Shown here: positions 1-11,013 of the stretch, piece after piece
How positions within the stretch are numbered: the stretch's first letter is position 1
Layout: each line of letters begins with the position of its first letter
Source: Symbiodinium natans
Lineage: Eukaryota; Sar; Dinophyceae; Suessiales; Symbiodiniaceae
Reading direction: 5' to 3'
DNA length: 55,000 nt
NCBI GenBank assembly: GCA_905221605.1
Contig: CAJNDS010000438.1
Coordinates: 1-55,000 of the forward strand
Notes under the pieces: model-generated
What the model saw: the letters and a program-made list of their open reading frames with translations, nothing else
Told to the model about the DNA's origin: nothing
Databases searched by the model: none
Program-made: the position numbers and the translations under genes

Positions 1-2904
1 ACACGCCTACACAGAAGAGCTTGGAAGGAGCTTGGCTTTTGACGGAAGTGTCGCCTTCGAGTCCCCTTTTTGTACTTTTACAGCGGCATGTCTTGGTGCG
101 CTTGTCATGATGCCTGCTGTCGCTGCCGAGTTCCCAAAAGTATCATGGCCTGGATGCCCATGTAAAGACTTGATTTGTCAAGTGAAGAGCAGGTGGCGAA
201 CGGAATATTTTCGGGCCCCCAAGGCGGCATGCAGCCGCGCCTGTACGGCTTGGTATGAACAGCAAAAGGAGCTAGCCTTCGTGACTTGTGCTACAAATAG
301 AGTGGTGTGGACTACTGTATTGACGGCGCCTCGGCAAGAACCCAGGAGAACAAACGTTGCCAGAGGATGAATCAGCCTTCTGGACCTGGAAGACCTTGGG
401 TTGTTTCAAGTTGTTTCTTTCCTTTCTTCTGCGTGACCATGCCTGCCCCAGGTGCTGCAAGCGGCGTTGAGCTGCGGAAGTTTGGATGGGGGTTACGGTT
501 TACAGTATGCATTGGCATATTGAGGCTGTATGTGTCGGGTGTTCAGGATTCCAGGAATCAGCATGGGCCTCGCAAGGACCCATTCAACTGAGGCTCTTCG
601 TGTGGAATGCGCATTAACAACCAACAGGGAGCGCATACATTTCCAGCCAAACACTATCAAACACTGTACCAATTTTGACTGAACCCTCCGACCTCAGGCG
701 GCTCCTCGGGTTCTTTGGGAGCCTCAAAGACAAGGAATAGATTGTCTTCGGAGCACTGAGGCAATGTGGCTGTGTTTTTGTAGCTGTCTCTTCAGATGGT
801 AGGAATCACCAAGATAATGAGGAGCATATAGGGCATGGCACAATTTAGGGTAGCGCAGGGATGGGCCTAAGGGCATCAGGGGAGGAACGTGCGCCTTGGG
901 GTGCTGTCGTGGTTTTGGCAGATTTTCGCTGTTAGGACTTCTCCATACTTCCGAACATCTCCGAACTGAAGCTGCGGCCCGGGAAACCCTAGCAAGGACG
1001 AGGGCCAGGTGGCCAGGCGATTTTCGGCTCAACGATCGTTTTAGTGCTCTGGCTGAAAACATTTTTCGTGCTCTAATGTGCTCTATTTATTGACGTTGTG
1101 TTGCCGAAATCGGCTTGATCCAAACGGTCCGTGACCAGTCAAGTTCCAGCGCGCCTCTTCAGCAGCACTCGCTGCACCTTGCACCTTGCGCCGGCGCCGC
1201 CGCCGGGTCGGTGCCTCTAAAGGGGTATAGGCGATAGCTTTACCTCCGCAAACTCCAGCAGAACCGTTGGCTGCCTGCACCGCAGGTTCCGGTGGTGCGT
1301 CCTGCAGCTAGGATTCAGGTGATGCCCCAACCTCTCGGGGGCTGCATTCAGACTAACTGATGCCGTGTACAAAGCCTACGCTCAAATGATGTTTACACGG
1401 ACATAAAAAACTCAATGGCGGACCCTAAAAAAGCCGCTGTAAGCAGAACTTAGCCAACGGCTTGCATGCTTGATCGAAGGCCGATCGCGGCCTAACAAAC
1501 CTGCAAAGCCTTTTTTCCCTTATGCCCACTGAGATGTGTATGGTGTTAGCCCCAGTCCTCTGCGGAGGCCGGAGCCTCACATGTCAGGGTGTTGAGTTCA
1601 ACTCGCAAGGAGCAAACACCTTGCAAATCCTTGCAACCTCATCGGTCATGCGGCGTAAGGCGTAAACATGCAAACCTTTGTGTACTCACGGACACAGGAC
1701 TGATGGCCACGGAGTAACGACAAATCAAAGGATTTGGCACGCATGTGGAAGGGGTCAATTCGTACACATCTCATGTAGTTCTGCTATACGACATCTAAGC
1801 TTGATTGCTTTCGTTTGCTTTCCCAGTTGCAGGTTTTGGACCGCATGGAACATTTTCCAAAGCTCGGATAAAGCTGAGGTTCCCAGAAATGTGCTACGGT
1901 TGACACTTCGATCCAGCTTTTGTTGTCCTTCATGGGGGGGGAACAGTACGCGTGCGATCGCATTTGCTCGATGTTGGAGGAACGATACATAGAAGTGACA
2001 AAGTGACATACCGTAGGGGGCAAAAGCTGAAAAAATGGCATGTCCAGGTGCAACAGGCCGCAAGCTCAAACAGCGAATTGTACTCGTGGAGATGATCCTC
2101 ACAAGGTACTTATGGTGCATTTCTTCTGAGGGATGTGGCACTGATGCGGCGAGGGGACAGGGACAGGGATAAGTTATTCAACAAACAAAGTGGACACAGC
2201 ATGAGGTTCCCAAATTCAGAGGAAAGGAGGCCGTACTTGAGGCCCGTAGTTGAGGTAGCGCAGTACGTGGTGCAGGGGCGTCCCTGTCCACAGCCGCAAA
2301 CCAGTGCTTTTTCGCTGCTCTCCGTTCCAAAAAGAATCGCACTCGCCTGAGGTGCGCATTGAGTGGTCGAAATCAAGCCCCCGCCTCAGTCCCGTGCGCG
2401 TATTGATGCTTGAACTGCTCGATGTAATTTAGAAGTGGCGAGAAAGTAGATTTTGCGGTCTTGGATGGATTCGCTTCGCGCGTCCGTTCCGTCTTTCAAA
2501 TCGCGCCCCTGCCTCAGTTTTATCCGCACAACGACCGTCAGGTTCAGGTGCAAACCGCTCTTGGAATGCTTTCCCAAAGCATGCCAACACCTACTTCTGA
2601 CGGCGACACGGACCGAAAACACGGCGAAATAGGAGCCAGAGAAAAAACAAACCCCGGAACCCAACAGCTAAAGACCCGAGTACAATCTTTTCTCGTGCTC
2701 TGGACTGGTTTTGAACATCGCCATCGGGCTGGCATCCTCAGGTGATTCTCAAGCACTGCGCGTGTCGTGGTCACACCACACAAAGACAAGTTGCTCTGAA
2801 GCAATCAGCTTCCTGCATTGGGGTGTGTGGGACTTGTTGGCGCTACTTGAGTAGATGGGCTTAAGGTTTATAGGGTTCACAGTCTGCTATGCTTGGCCAT
2901 TTAT
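1..2904. other. Unassigned DNA, no supported gene
   Basis: All six frames hold only short open stretches (up to about 130 codons) with no recognisable domain. A 112-codon plus-strand frame at 32-370 has a hydrophobic N-terminal stretch, but its ATG has no supporting context and I do not recognise the product. No tRNA, rRNA or tandem array was seen. Introns could hide short exons here, which cannot be judged by eye. Confidence 0.5.
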
Positions 2905-2979
<75 letters not shown>

Positions 2980-3038
2980 GTGTGCGTGTGCGGGTGCGGG
3001 CGCGGGGGCGTGGGCGTGGGTGTGTGTGAGAGACAGAG

Positions 3039-3078
<40 letters not shown>

Positions 3079-3090
3079 TTTGTCTGTGTC
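2905..3090. repeat. (TG)n microsatellite
   Basis: Almost pure TG from 2906 to about 2975. It is followed by an interrupted GTGCGG/GGCGTG segment and a second TG run that decays into TTTGTTTGTC. The long Cys/Val and Thr/His frames read through it are artefacts of the dinucleotide. Confidence 0.95.
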
Positions 3091-6000
3091 TTGACAATCT
3101 GAATTTGTTGGGAAGTCTTCGGCATTTTGAACTGCCTGTAGCTTTACCGCCCTGTGTGGCGATGTACAGGGCATGTTCACACATGTAGTTCCCCAACTTC
3201 AAGCCAGAACTGAGCTTTGCTTTGTGCCAGGCTGCTTCATTCAAGAATGCAGGTTGGTGTCTCGTTTTGCTGTGCCTTGGTGTCCTGCTTGACATCTGTG
3301 AAAAAGATCTCGACGATGGTATCATTCTAAGAGTGGGAAAATCTGTGTCGCGTGAAGCATCGCCGAAGGACTGAACAAGGTCTGTGGATGCGGCAGCAAG
3401 ATCCTCCACGGTCGCGAGCAACATCTCCTGCCAACCAGAACTGAGAGGTTCAGCATCCTAGTAGTAGCCGTCGTGCGGTTCGATTGTGCAGGCAGAATAG
3501 GCTTTGATGTGACCAACTCTCAAGAATTCTTTGGTGTAAGCGAAGAGAGGCAACGCGTGCACAAAGCTGCCACGCAGTCACTTCTTTGCAGCCATTCTCT
3601 TCAGCCTGCTGAAGCAGTGTGTGATCGCGCTTTCTTCACAACTTTCCTGCCCGCATCATTCAAGTCCTCGAGACCATGGCGTGCCATCTAAGCTACGCCG
3701 CTACGCCTCCAATGCCACGACCAACCACGTCGAGCCGTTCGAAGCCCGTGGCAATCGAAGGGCCGACTGCCGACGCAAGCAGCCAGCCGAGCTCTTGGGC
3801 TCTTGGGGCGCTTTGGAAACTTGTTGATCGCTCCAAGCTCTCAAGCTTTCCCAGCTCAGAATTGAACTCAGAATTGGGTCTCAGGCCATCAGATCTTTTC
3901 ATGAATGCGCGTCTGGCATCCTCCATTTTTGCTCAACTGACCAACCTGCCACGGCCTCGAAGATGCACAATGTTGGCAGGGGCTCAGGTGTTGTTACGCG
4001 GATCAAACACGAAATCACAGGTTAAACCCAAACCCAAATGAAGCACACACCCACACACACACTAAGTAAGTTACACCAGGCCCTCTCCCTGGCATGTTGA
4101 GTGCTGGTTGCACATGTTTCAGTAGCTCAAGCAAACCGGCAAAGCAGACCCAAAACCGGACACGTGATGTTGCGTGTGCACGGCCGAGACAACCAGCCTG
4201 GACTAGCCTCAAGTCTGCCTCGGCTAATCAAGTTTGTGGCAATGAACGAACCCTCACGAGGAGCTTTCGTGGCTGGAGCCGCAGAGAGTGTCAGGAAACA
4301 ATAGGAAACACATGATCCGCCGCTTAGGCTACAGTACCACCCCTTTTTCTGTGAACAGTTGCTAACAGTATGGCATTATGACAATACTCCGCGGTACCGC
4401 GGCCCACCCCGGCCGAAAACAATGCTCCGTAGCTTAGGGAGACAAAAACATTTGTTCAACAAGCTTTTGAGGAAAGATACACTCAAACATCAAATCGTTC
4501 AACACACGTTCAACACATGTTCAACCCCCAAGATGAATCAAACCGCCCCGACATTCACATCCATGAAAATCAACGTCAAAGCACCCGACAACCGGCAGCC
4601 ACCCAGCGGCCTGGTCCGCTGTAGCGGCACGGTGAGCGGAGGCCTCGCTCGAAACCGATGGATTACCAGGCCAAACTTGAAGGGTTTCGAGGGTTGAACC
4701 AATGCTGTACGCCTTTCCGCCGGCGAAAAGGGGGTCCAGGGACGTATCGGGAGGTCACGCAGAGGTCATCTATGTACACATATAAGCGGGAGGTCTTAGG
4801 GCGATGCGCCTTAAACTCGGCGCCCCCAGGGCCAAGGGGAGGAGGGAGGGGGGAAGGGGCTTGGCATGTGTCACCTCTAGTGGGGGGGGGGCGAGGGGAA
4901 GTAACCCAGAGATCTCTTAGTGCTTAAGGGTGGGGGAGTATGCACATAAGAGGGTCCCGCTGAAATCCCACCAGTCAACGCCTGTTCACACCTTCTCTTG
5001 TTGCGGAAGCCGCAGGAGCTACTTTTTGGTAGAAATCGTCACACAAAAAATGTCTCCACGCATACGCGTTTTCTAATTTGTGCAGTCCTGTCGCCGTGAA
5101 TACAGACCTCCATGAACTTGCAAATGCCCACCATGCCAGGTAAAGGTTATCCGCATGTCTGCCTACAGAGTTGATTATTTTGCATGATGCTTGAATTGTC
5201 TTTGCAACTCTGCAGCGTGATCATGAAGTCCTTCGTTTTAAGGTATAGAGGTTTTCTATTCTTCGATGATGCTCACACGCTAGTTGGCAAGAACGCCATT
5301 GTGCAGAACTAGTATTTTCCTGAATGGTGGGTTCAAAGCCCGAACATATCTACATCAAAAGCGCCATCAACAATTAAGTCGAACCTTTGCAATGGGGTGC
5401 AACATCCACAACCTTAAAACTTGAACATCCTAAACAAAAAACACCCTAAAGCCCTTATGCCTTAGAGCCTTCGAGGCCTGAGGCAGCCGAACTCCCAAGC
5501 CCCTTAGGCCCTAATCCTTAGAAGCATCGGCCCGAGAAACAGATCCAAACCGGGTTTCCTGAATCCCAATGCCTTGGAGCCTCAAGCACTTACAAACCCT
5601 TAAGGTTCTAAGACCCGTTTCTACGGGAATCCATCCAAGATTTCAGGCTTTGAAATGTTGTGACACACTCTTGCTTTATGTCTCAAGACGGATGTCCTCA
5701 TTCTTATCATCTTCATTAAGCCTGGAACAAAAATAAGACTCAAGATGCCCGGGAAACATGGACTGAGGATCCCGGACCTGAGTCATTGCATTCATTTTCG
5801 CGTGAACGCGGTCCGGTTTCCCACATCTGATTCTTGCATTTTGGACGCGGGCCTTAATCAAAATTAGCGTGAAACTGAGAAAAGTCAATAACTTGCTGGT
5901 TCTTAGCAGGGAAAGCGGGGGAATGAGTTGCCCCTCGGGCTCCTCCCTGCCGGTGCGAAAAACAAACTTCCAAAAACAAAGAAAGTGGCGACTCGACGTG

Positions 6001-6114
6001 ATACTGCAAACAAAGCCTCTGTGATAACTCGTGTCTGGAAATTTTCTTGGTCAACACAATTTCGAAAAGGGCCGGTCAAGTTCTTCCACTTCGGCTCCCA
6101 AAAACAACAAGATT
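3091..6114. other. Unassigned DNA with G-rich and A-rich patches
   Basis: No supported gene. It contains a short CA-rich patch near 4045-4062 and a G-rich stretch at about 4830-4900 with several runs of five or more G. A pyrimidine/purine-biased, AT-richer stretch at about 5380-5660 has many CCCTTA/CCTTAG words but no regular period. Confidence 0.5.
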
Positions 6115-6490
6115 TATTCCCCACCCTCGGTGTGGGGTTGTTAGATTGTAAACTCAACTCTTCTCCTCGCCCACCCAGCCCCCAGAGTGTCCCCGGAGTG
6201 CCCAGGCTCAAAGTCGTTTGGAGTGCGGAGTGCCCGGCCCCAGAGTCTCCCTGCAGTGCCCAACCACGAGTCTCCCTGGAGTGCCCAACCCCGAGTGCCC
6301 AACCCCAGAGTGTCCTCGGAGTGCCCCAGCGTCTCCCTCAATTGCCCAACCCCAGAGTCTCGCTCAAAGAAGTGCCCAGCCCCACAATCTCGCTGAAGTG
6401 CCCAACCTCAGGGAGACTGGTGCCCCCCAGAATGCCCGGAGTGCCAGCCCAGTGTTTCTGGAGTGCCTATTTACCCAGAGTATCTCTACC
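6115..6490 (-). repeat. Left inverted minisatellite arm
   Basis: About a dozen degenerate copies of a unit read on the minus strand as GGGCACTCCAGGGAGTCTCT followed by GGGGTTG. On the plus strand this appears as repeated GAGTCTCCCTGGAGTGCCC AACCCC words. The outer end carries a short self-complementary stretch, CCCCACC...GGTGTGGGG, at 6119-6136. Confidence 0.8.
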
Positions 6491-6527
6491 AAAAGAGGGT
6501 GGGGATGTTCGAAGTAAATGGCTCAAG

Positions 6528-6624
6528 TATGGCTCAAGATTGCGCCTGCGCTTTGGTAGGGAAAGTTGTTTTGCTGGAACCAGCCTTGGGGGCCAGCCCC
6601 AGTTTTCTCCTCTCTTGAGCCATA
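6528..6624. repeat. 12-bp perfect inverted repeat inside the foldback element
   Basis: TATGGCTCAAGA at 6528-6539 is matched exactly by its reverse complement TCTTGAGCCATA at 6613-6624. A further TGGCTCAAG copy lies just upstream at 6519-6527, giving an 11-bp tandem pair. The function is unknown. Confidence 0.7.
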
Positions 6625-6656
6625 GCGTGAGAGCATAGGGGGTCACACCTCCTATA

Positions 6657-7564
6657 GTGGGGGCAGCCTGCATCCTCCTCCGCACATCGGGGTACAGGGT
6701 GCCTGCTACTGTTTGCAAATGCGGGCAATGGATTTTCAACAGTCGGATCCCCACAAACCCGTCCTGCTCCTGCGGAAAGAGACACTGTGTGTGGTGGCCC
6801 ACCCCGCAGGAAGCCCAGGGGGAAGATAGACATCAATGGGGGGATACCAGACCCGCACCCAAGCCGAAGAAGGACAAGGCGCACAAAGCACACAAGGCCC
6901 TCCAGACTGTTTGGGGGAGTCTGCCTGAGTCCACCGGAGCAGCCATAGAAATGGCGGGGTATGTCCCTGCGCCCCTGCCAGGGCCCCACCCGGGTTGGAA
7001 AATGGGACAGTGACGCTCTGAAAGCCCTATGACAGGTGTGCGCAGAAGAGCAAAGAAAGCTCATAAAGCAGACAGAGCTGCCGGAACCCTCTTCCCAGCC
7101 AGGGGAGGTCCCGGACTTGCAGGTCTTCTGCAAGCAGCACGTGGACGCATTGCCTGCGTCGATACGCAAGGCTCTTGAACAGCTGGAGCCGGTGGCACCG
7201 GACCTTACCCCGACCCAGCAAGTTGCAACTGCGGCAAAGAAGTTCAAGCAAGCCACCACCGACTTTAAGCAACTTATCGGCGTCATACCAGATGTTTCTG
7301 GATGAGATGAAGGATATGCAGAACGAGCTCGCTGCCAAGCAGCAGGAGGTAGCAACCCAGCAAACTGAACTTGACGCTTCCCTCAAGCAGCTGCACGGGC
7401 GGCGCGCCCGAGCCACCGAGCCACCCAAGGTCTGAGGATATGGAAGTCGAGGACCTGGAACAAGCCCGTGAGGTCCTAGAACAGCAGTTGGAGGCAAAGA
7501 GGGCCAGGACTTTCAAGGCACGGACAGATGGTCGAAGCAGGTCCCCTCCTAGCAAAACAAGCTA
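6657..7564 (+). pseudogene. Broken ORF: zinc-ribbon-like plus coiled-coil protein
   Basis: The protein family is not recognised. The first segment (6657-about 6985) has a Cys-rich motif at residues 20-45, pattern CxCGxW...CxCG. This resembles the small Cys/Trp zinc ribbons of retroelement accessory ORFs, but I cannot name a family. It is followed by a Lys-rich linker. Reading then moves to the next frame (about 6990-7300), with an in-frame TGA at 7030-7032 and a helical, Gln/Glu/Lys-rich stretch. It moves on again (about 7286-7437, MFLDEMKDMQNELAAKQQEV) and again (about 7415-7564), a Glu-rich coiled coil ending in a basic Arg/Ser tail with RSRSPP. Each change is a +1 shift, which fits accumulated indels. 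It lies in the centre of the foldback-like element, so it may be that element's former gene or a passenger. Confidence 0.55.
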
Positions 7565-8085
7565 GGGGAAGGTGGGGGGGGGTTCCCAAATGGGCTTGGT
7601 GCTGGGTTACTGGCCCCAGCGGGGGCCTGGCCTGCGGCCGTCAGGCGCCCGATTTTGCCACTTTTGTTCCACTTACCTCCTGGTCCCGGGGGAGGCTGTG
7701 AAGGAGTGCTATGCAGAGCCTGTAGACGAAACTGGGTCTTCTGGCCCTGGGTCTTCTGGCGCGGAGTCGGGTTTTTCTTTTGGAGACCCCTTGTCGGGGT
7801 CGCCCAGCCAAGACTAACTTCTGCCTCTAGTTGTGTAGCCTTTGGGCAATCTGCGCATCTAGTACAAACAATGATCGAATCGGCCCTAAACTCTGAACCC
7901 AGGTAACAGAAGAAGAGCCTGCGCAAACTCTGATTTCTATCCTGAAGGAAGCTGAAACATCATCCCTGCAGCAGCAGGAAGTGAACATCACAGAAGCCAT
8001 TGATGATGAGGAAAGAGAGCAAATAAGATGTTCAAACAAAGACACATTGATTCAAATACGCTTTCTTAGTCTTAGTTTTTGCTTG
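7565..8085. other. Spacer between broken ORF and right arm
   Basis: Runs from the TAG ending the broken ORF to the first right-arm repeat. It includes a G run after 7570 and a short duplicated word pair (TCTTCTGGCCCTGG / TCTTCTGGCGCGG) near 7738-7764. No gene is supported. Confidence 0.4.
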
Positions 8086-8728
8086 CGATTGGGGTTGGGC
8101 ACTCCAGGAGGTCTTGCGGCTGGACACTCGAGGAGTCTCTGGGGTTGGGCACTCCAGGGAGTCTCTGGGCTTGGGCACTCCAAGGAGTCTCTGCAAATGG
8201 GCACTCCAGAGAGTCTCTGGGGTTGGGCACCGCAAGGAGACTCTGGGGTTGGGCACTCCAGCGGAGAATCTGGGATTGGGCACAGGAGTCTCTGGGTTGG
8301 GCACGGGAGACTTTGGGTTGGGCACTCCAGGGAGTCTCTGGGCTTGGGCACTCCAAGGAGTCTCTGTAAATGGGCACTCCAGAGAGTCTCTGAAATTGCA
8401 CCGCAAGGAGACTCTGGGGTTGGGCACTCAGCGGAGAATCTGGGATTGGGCACAGCAGTCTCTGGAGACTTTGGGTTGGGCACTCCAGGGAGTCTCTGGC
8501 TCGGGCACTCCAGGGAGTCTCTGGGGTTCGGCACTCCAGGCAGAATCTGGGGTTGGCATTCCAGGAAGACTCTGGCAGGTTGGGCAGTTGGGGTTGGCAT
8601 TTCAGGGAGTATCTGGGGTTGGGCACTCCAGGGAGTCTCTAGGAGTAGACTGGGCGAGGAGAAGAGTTCCGGGCGAGGAGAAGAGTTGAGGTTAAAATCT
8701 AACAACCCCACACCGAAGGTGGGGAACA
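8086..8728 (+). repeat. Right inverted minisatellite arm with higher-order repeat
   Basis: About 20 copies of a ~26-bp unit with core GGGCACTCCAGGGAGTCTCT. Variants such as AAATGGGCACTCCAGAG, CACCGCAAGGAGACTC and CAGCGGAGAATCTGGGATT recur in the same order. Similar blocks begin near 8142 and 8315, and the next begins near 8473, so a ~160-173-bp block of six or seven units has itself been duplicated. The long Gly/Leu/Ser frames here are translations of the repeat, not genes. Confidence 0.85.
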
Positions 8729-9114
8729 AGTACATACCTGTATGCGTGTATATATACATGTATGTATACATATATATATATATACAGAATACAGAGAGAT
8801 GACTTTCAACATCATCAGCTCAATACCTGCATTGCAGACTTAGTCGCAAAGCAATTCGTTGGCCATTTACGAAGAACGTGCTTAGACCACGAACATCTCT
8901 GGGAAGATACTTGATGATACATCACTCCGTGCATTATACCTTTATAGCGATGTGTTGCAGCATACAATGAAGAATGAAATTGATCCCTCTTTTTGCGGTC
9001 GGAACACAATCCTTCCCCAGGCACCAGGTGGAATTCGGCATTGAAAGATGGAGCTGGAGCTAAGGTAGCTAGTTATGTGGCTTTTGAGCTGGCTAGTTAG
9101 TTACCTAGCAAGTT
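8729..9114. other. Unassigned DNA with an AT microsatellite
   Basis: Contains a TATATACATGTATGTATACATATATATAT stretch at about 8748-8783, just outside the foldback-like element. No gene is seen. Confidence 0.5.
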
Positions 9115-9308
<194 letters not shown>

Positions 9309-10423
9309 GCCTGCGCCGGCGCGCAGGGGTCACCCCTTGCCATACATGCGGTGCATCCGACGAAAACTTGCAGTGTCAGAGTCATCATGACATGACCTTG
9401 CCTCAACGGGCTTGTCATTCGGCGGCCCATCTGCCTGCTGAAATGTAGAATCAATGTAGAAGCTACCGGAGTGCAGCCACGCTCCTTGGACTCGGGTTTA
9501 GGGCTTAGGGCAAAGCTGGAGCCTTATCGAATTCGGGGTCGGTAAATGCCACTAACCGTCACTAACCCATCCCGCACAGCCGTCCGCCTGTTTCGTGGTT
9601 TCAGCTCTCGCCTCGGCCTCGGCGGGCCTTCGGCGCTTCCGACGTTTCGGCTTCTCCTTGTCACCTGCTCAGAAAGCAGCAGCCTTACGGCAATTTGCCA
9701 AGTTTTTTTCAGCCTTTGGGGTTTTTGTGGGCTGCTGTTGAAAAAGTCTGCTGCCACACTTGTCGTGGACTCTGTGAAGACACGGGTCCTGAGGGGGGGC
9801 TTGCACATTGGCCAAGTACAGTTACAAGCCGCCCTCATCCATCTGTAGGTCCACTACATAACGCCTATAAACATTGCAGATCATTGCAGGTCCACCGCGC
9901 GTGGGGCAAGGGTCTGGAGTTGGGCCTCTGGATTGAACACTTCCTGTAGCAATGCACCTTAAGCTGCAACCCATGCACCCCGACCTGTCGTGCAAGCACT
10001 TCGTTTCAGGTGGGCTACGTGCAGCTGTTGCCGCTACTTTCGGCAGCATGCTGTTGGTGTTGCGGTGCTGCGACTGTTTGGTGAAACACGTTACGCTTTC
10101 AGTGTCGGGGAGAGGTGTCGGCCGGGGCATGCGTAGGTGTCACCCGAACTCATGCTCCTCCTCTCAGCCTACGTAAATCACAGCCCTCTGAAAACGACGC
10201 CTTCGGAAGTGGCGGGTCGGGCCGAATGGGCGAATCCCGTATGAAATCTAAGACAGTGCACACAACAGTGCACAGAACAGTCAGGGTTGTACTTTTGTTG
10301 GTGTGTGTGTTTCCGTGGTGTTTGGCTGCATGGATAGTTTGCGAAGATTTGTGACCGCGGTCTTGTATGCTGTAGAAAGAAGCAAAACGCTGTGCATCGA
10401 GGTGTTTGCGGTATGTTCGCGTG
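9309..10423. other. Unassigned DNA
   Basis: No supported gene. On the minus strand 9590-9670 a Lys/Arg/Ala/Glu-rich peptide can be read (KPKRRKRRRPAEAEARAE), which resembles a nuclear-localisation tail. Its frame is short and interrupted, so I do not call it. Confidence 0.4.
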
Positions 10424-10485
10424 TACTACTACTACTACTACCACTACTACTACCACTACTACTACCACTACTACTACTACTGCTG

Positions 10486-10528
<43 letters not shown>

Positions 10529-10776
10529 CACTACCACTACCACTACCACTACCACTACCACTACCACTACCACTACCACTACACTACACTACTACTACTA
10601 CTTACTACTACTACTACTACTACTACACTACTACTACTACTACCACTACACTACTACTACTACACTACTATACTACCACCACTACACCACTACTACTACT
10701 TACTACTACTACTACTACTACTACCACTACCACTACCACTACCACTACCACTACCACTACCCTACCACTACCTACA

Positions 10777-10847
<71 letters not shown>

Positions 10848-10863
10848 GCTACTGCTACTGCTA

Positions 10864-10904
<41 letters not shown>

Positions 10905-11013
10905 GCTGCTGCTGCTCCTGCTGCTGCTGCTGCTGCTACTGCTACTGCTACTGCTGCTGCTGCTACTACGACGACGACGACTACTACGACTACTACAGCT
11001 ACAGCTGCAGCTA
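10424..11013. repeat. (CTA)n-derived trinucleotide block
   Basis: About 590 bp of CTA/ACTACC units. It drifts into CTACTGCTACTG and CTGCTCCTG at about 10845-10960, then CGA/CTA and CAGCTA units at the 3' end. Three frames stay open across it and give poly-Leu, poly-Thr and poly-Tyr; none is a credible gene. Confidence 0.95.

Larger units (their letters stand above)
6115..8728. mobile_element. Foldback-like element with inverted minisatellite arms
   Basis: The two ends are inverted copies of one another. Near 6117 the plus strand reads TTCCCCACC, then GGTGTGGGGTTGTTAGATT, then ACTCAACTCTTCTCCTCGCC. The reverse complement of 8665-8726 reads the same with few changes. Inside each end lies a tandem array of the same ~26-bp unit, again in opposite orientation. 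The ~1.6-kb centre carries a broken ORF. Foldback-type elements are known for long inverted repeats made of tandem subrepeats, and this fits that plan. No clear target-site duplication was found, and no transposase is visible. It could instead be an inverted duplication of a minisatellite locus. Confidence 0.55.

Noticed and set aside
5928-6638. 236-codon plus-strand ORF rich in Pro/Ser/Cys
   Set aside because: Its repeated content is the minisatellite arm of the foldback-like element.
8086-8728. CRISPR-like array
   Set aside because: Units are contiguous and degenerate with no unique spacers of constant length; it is a minisatellite.
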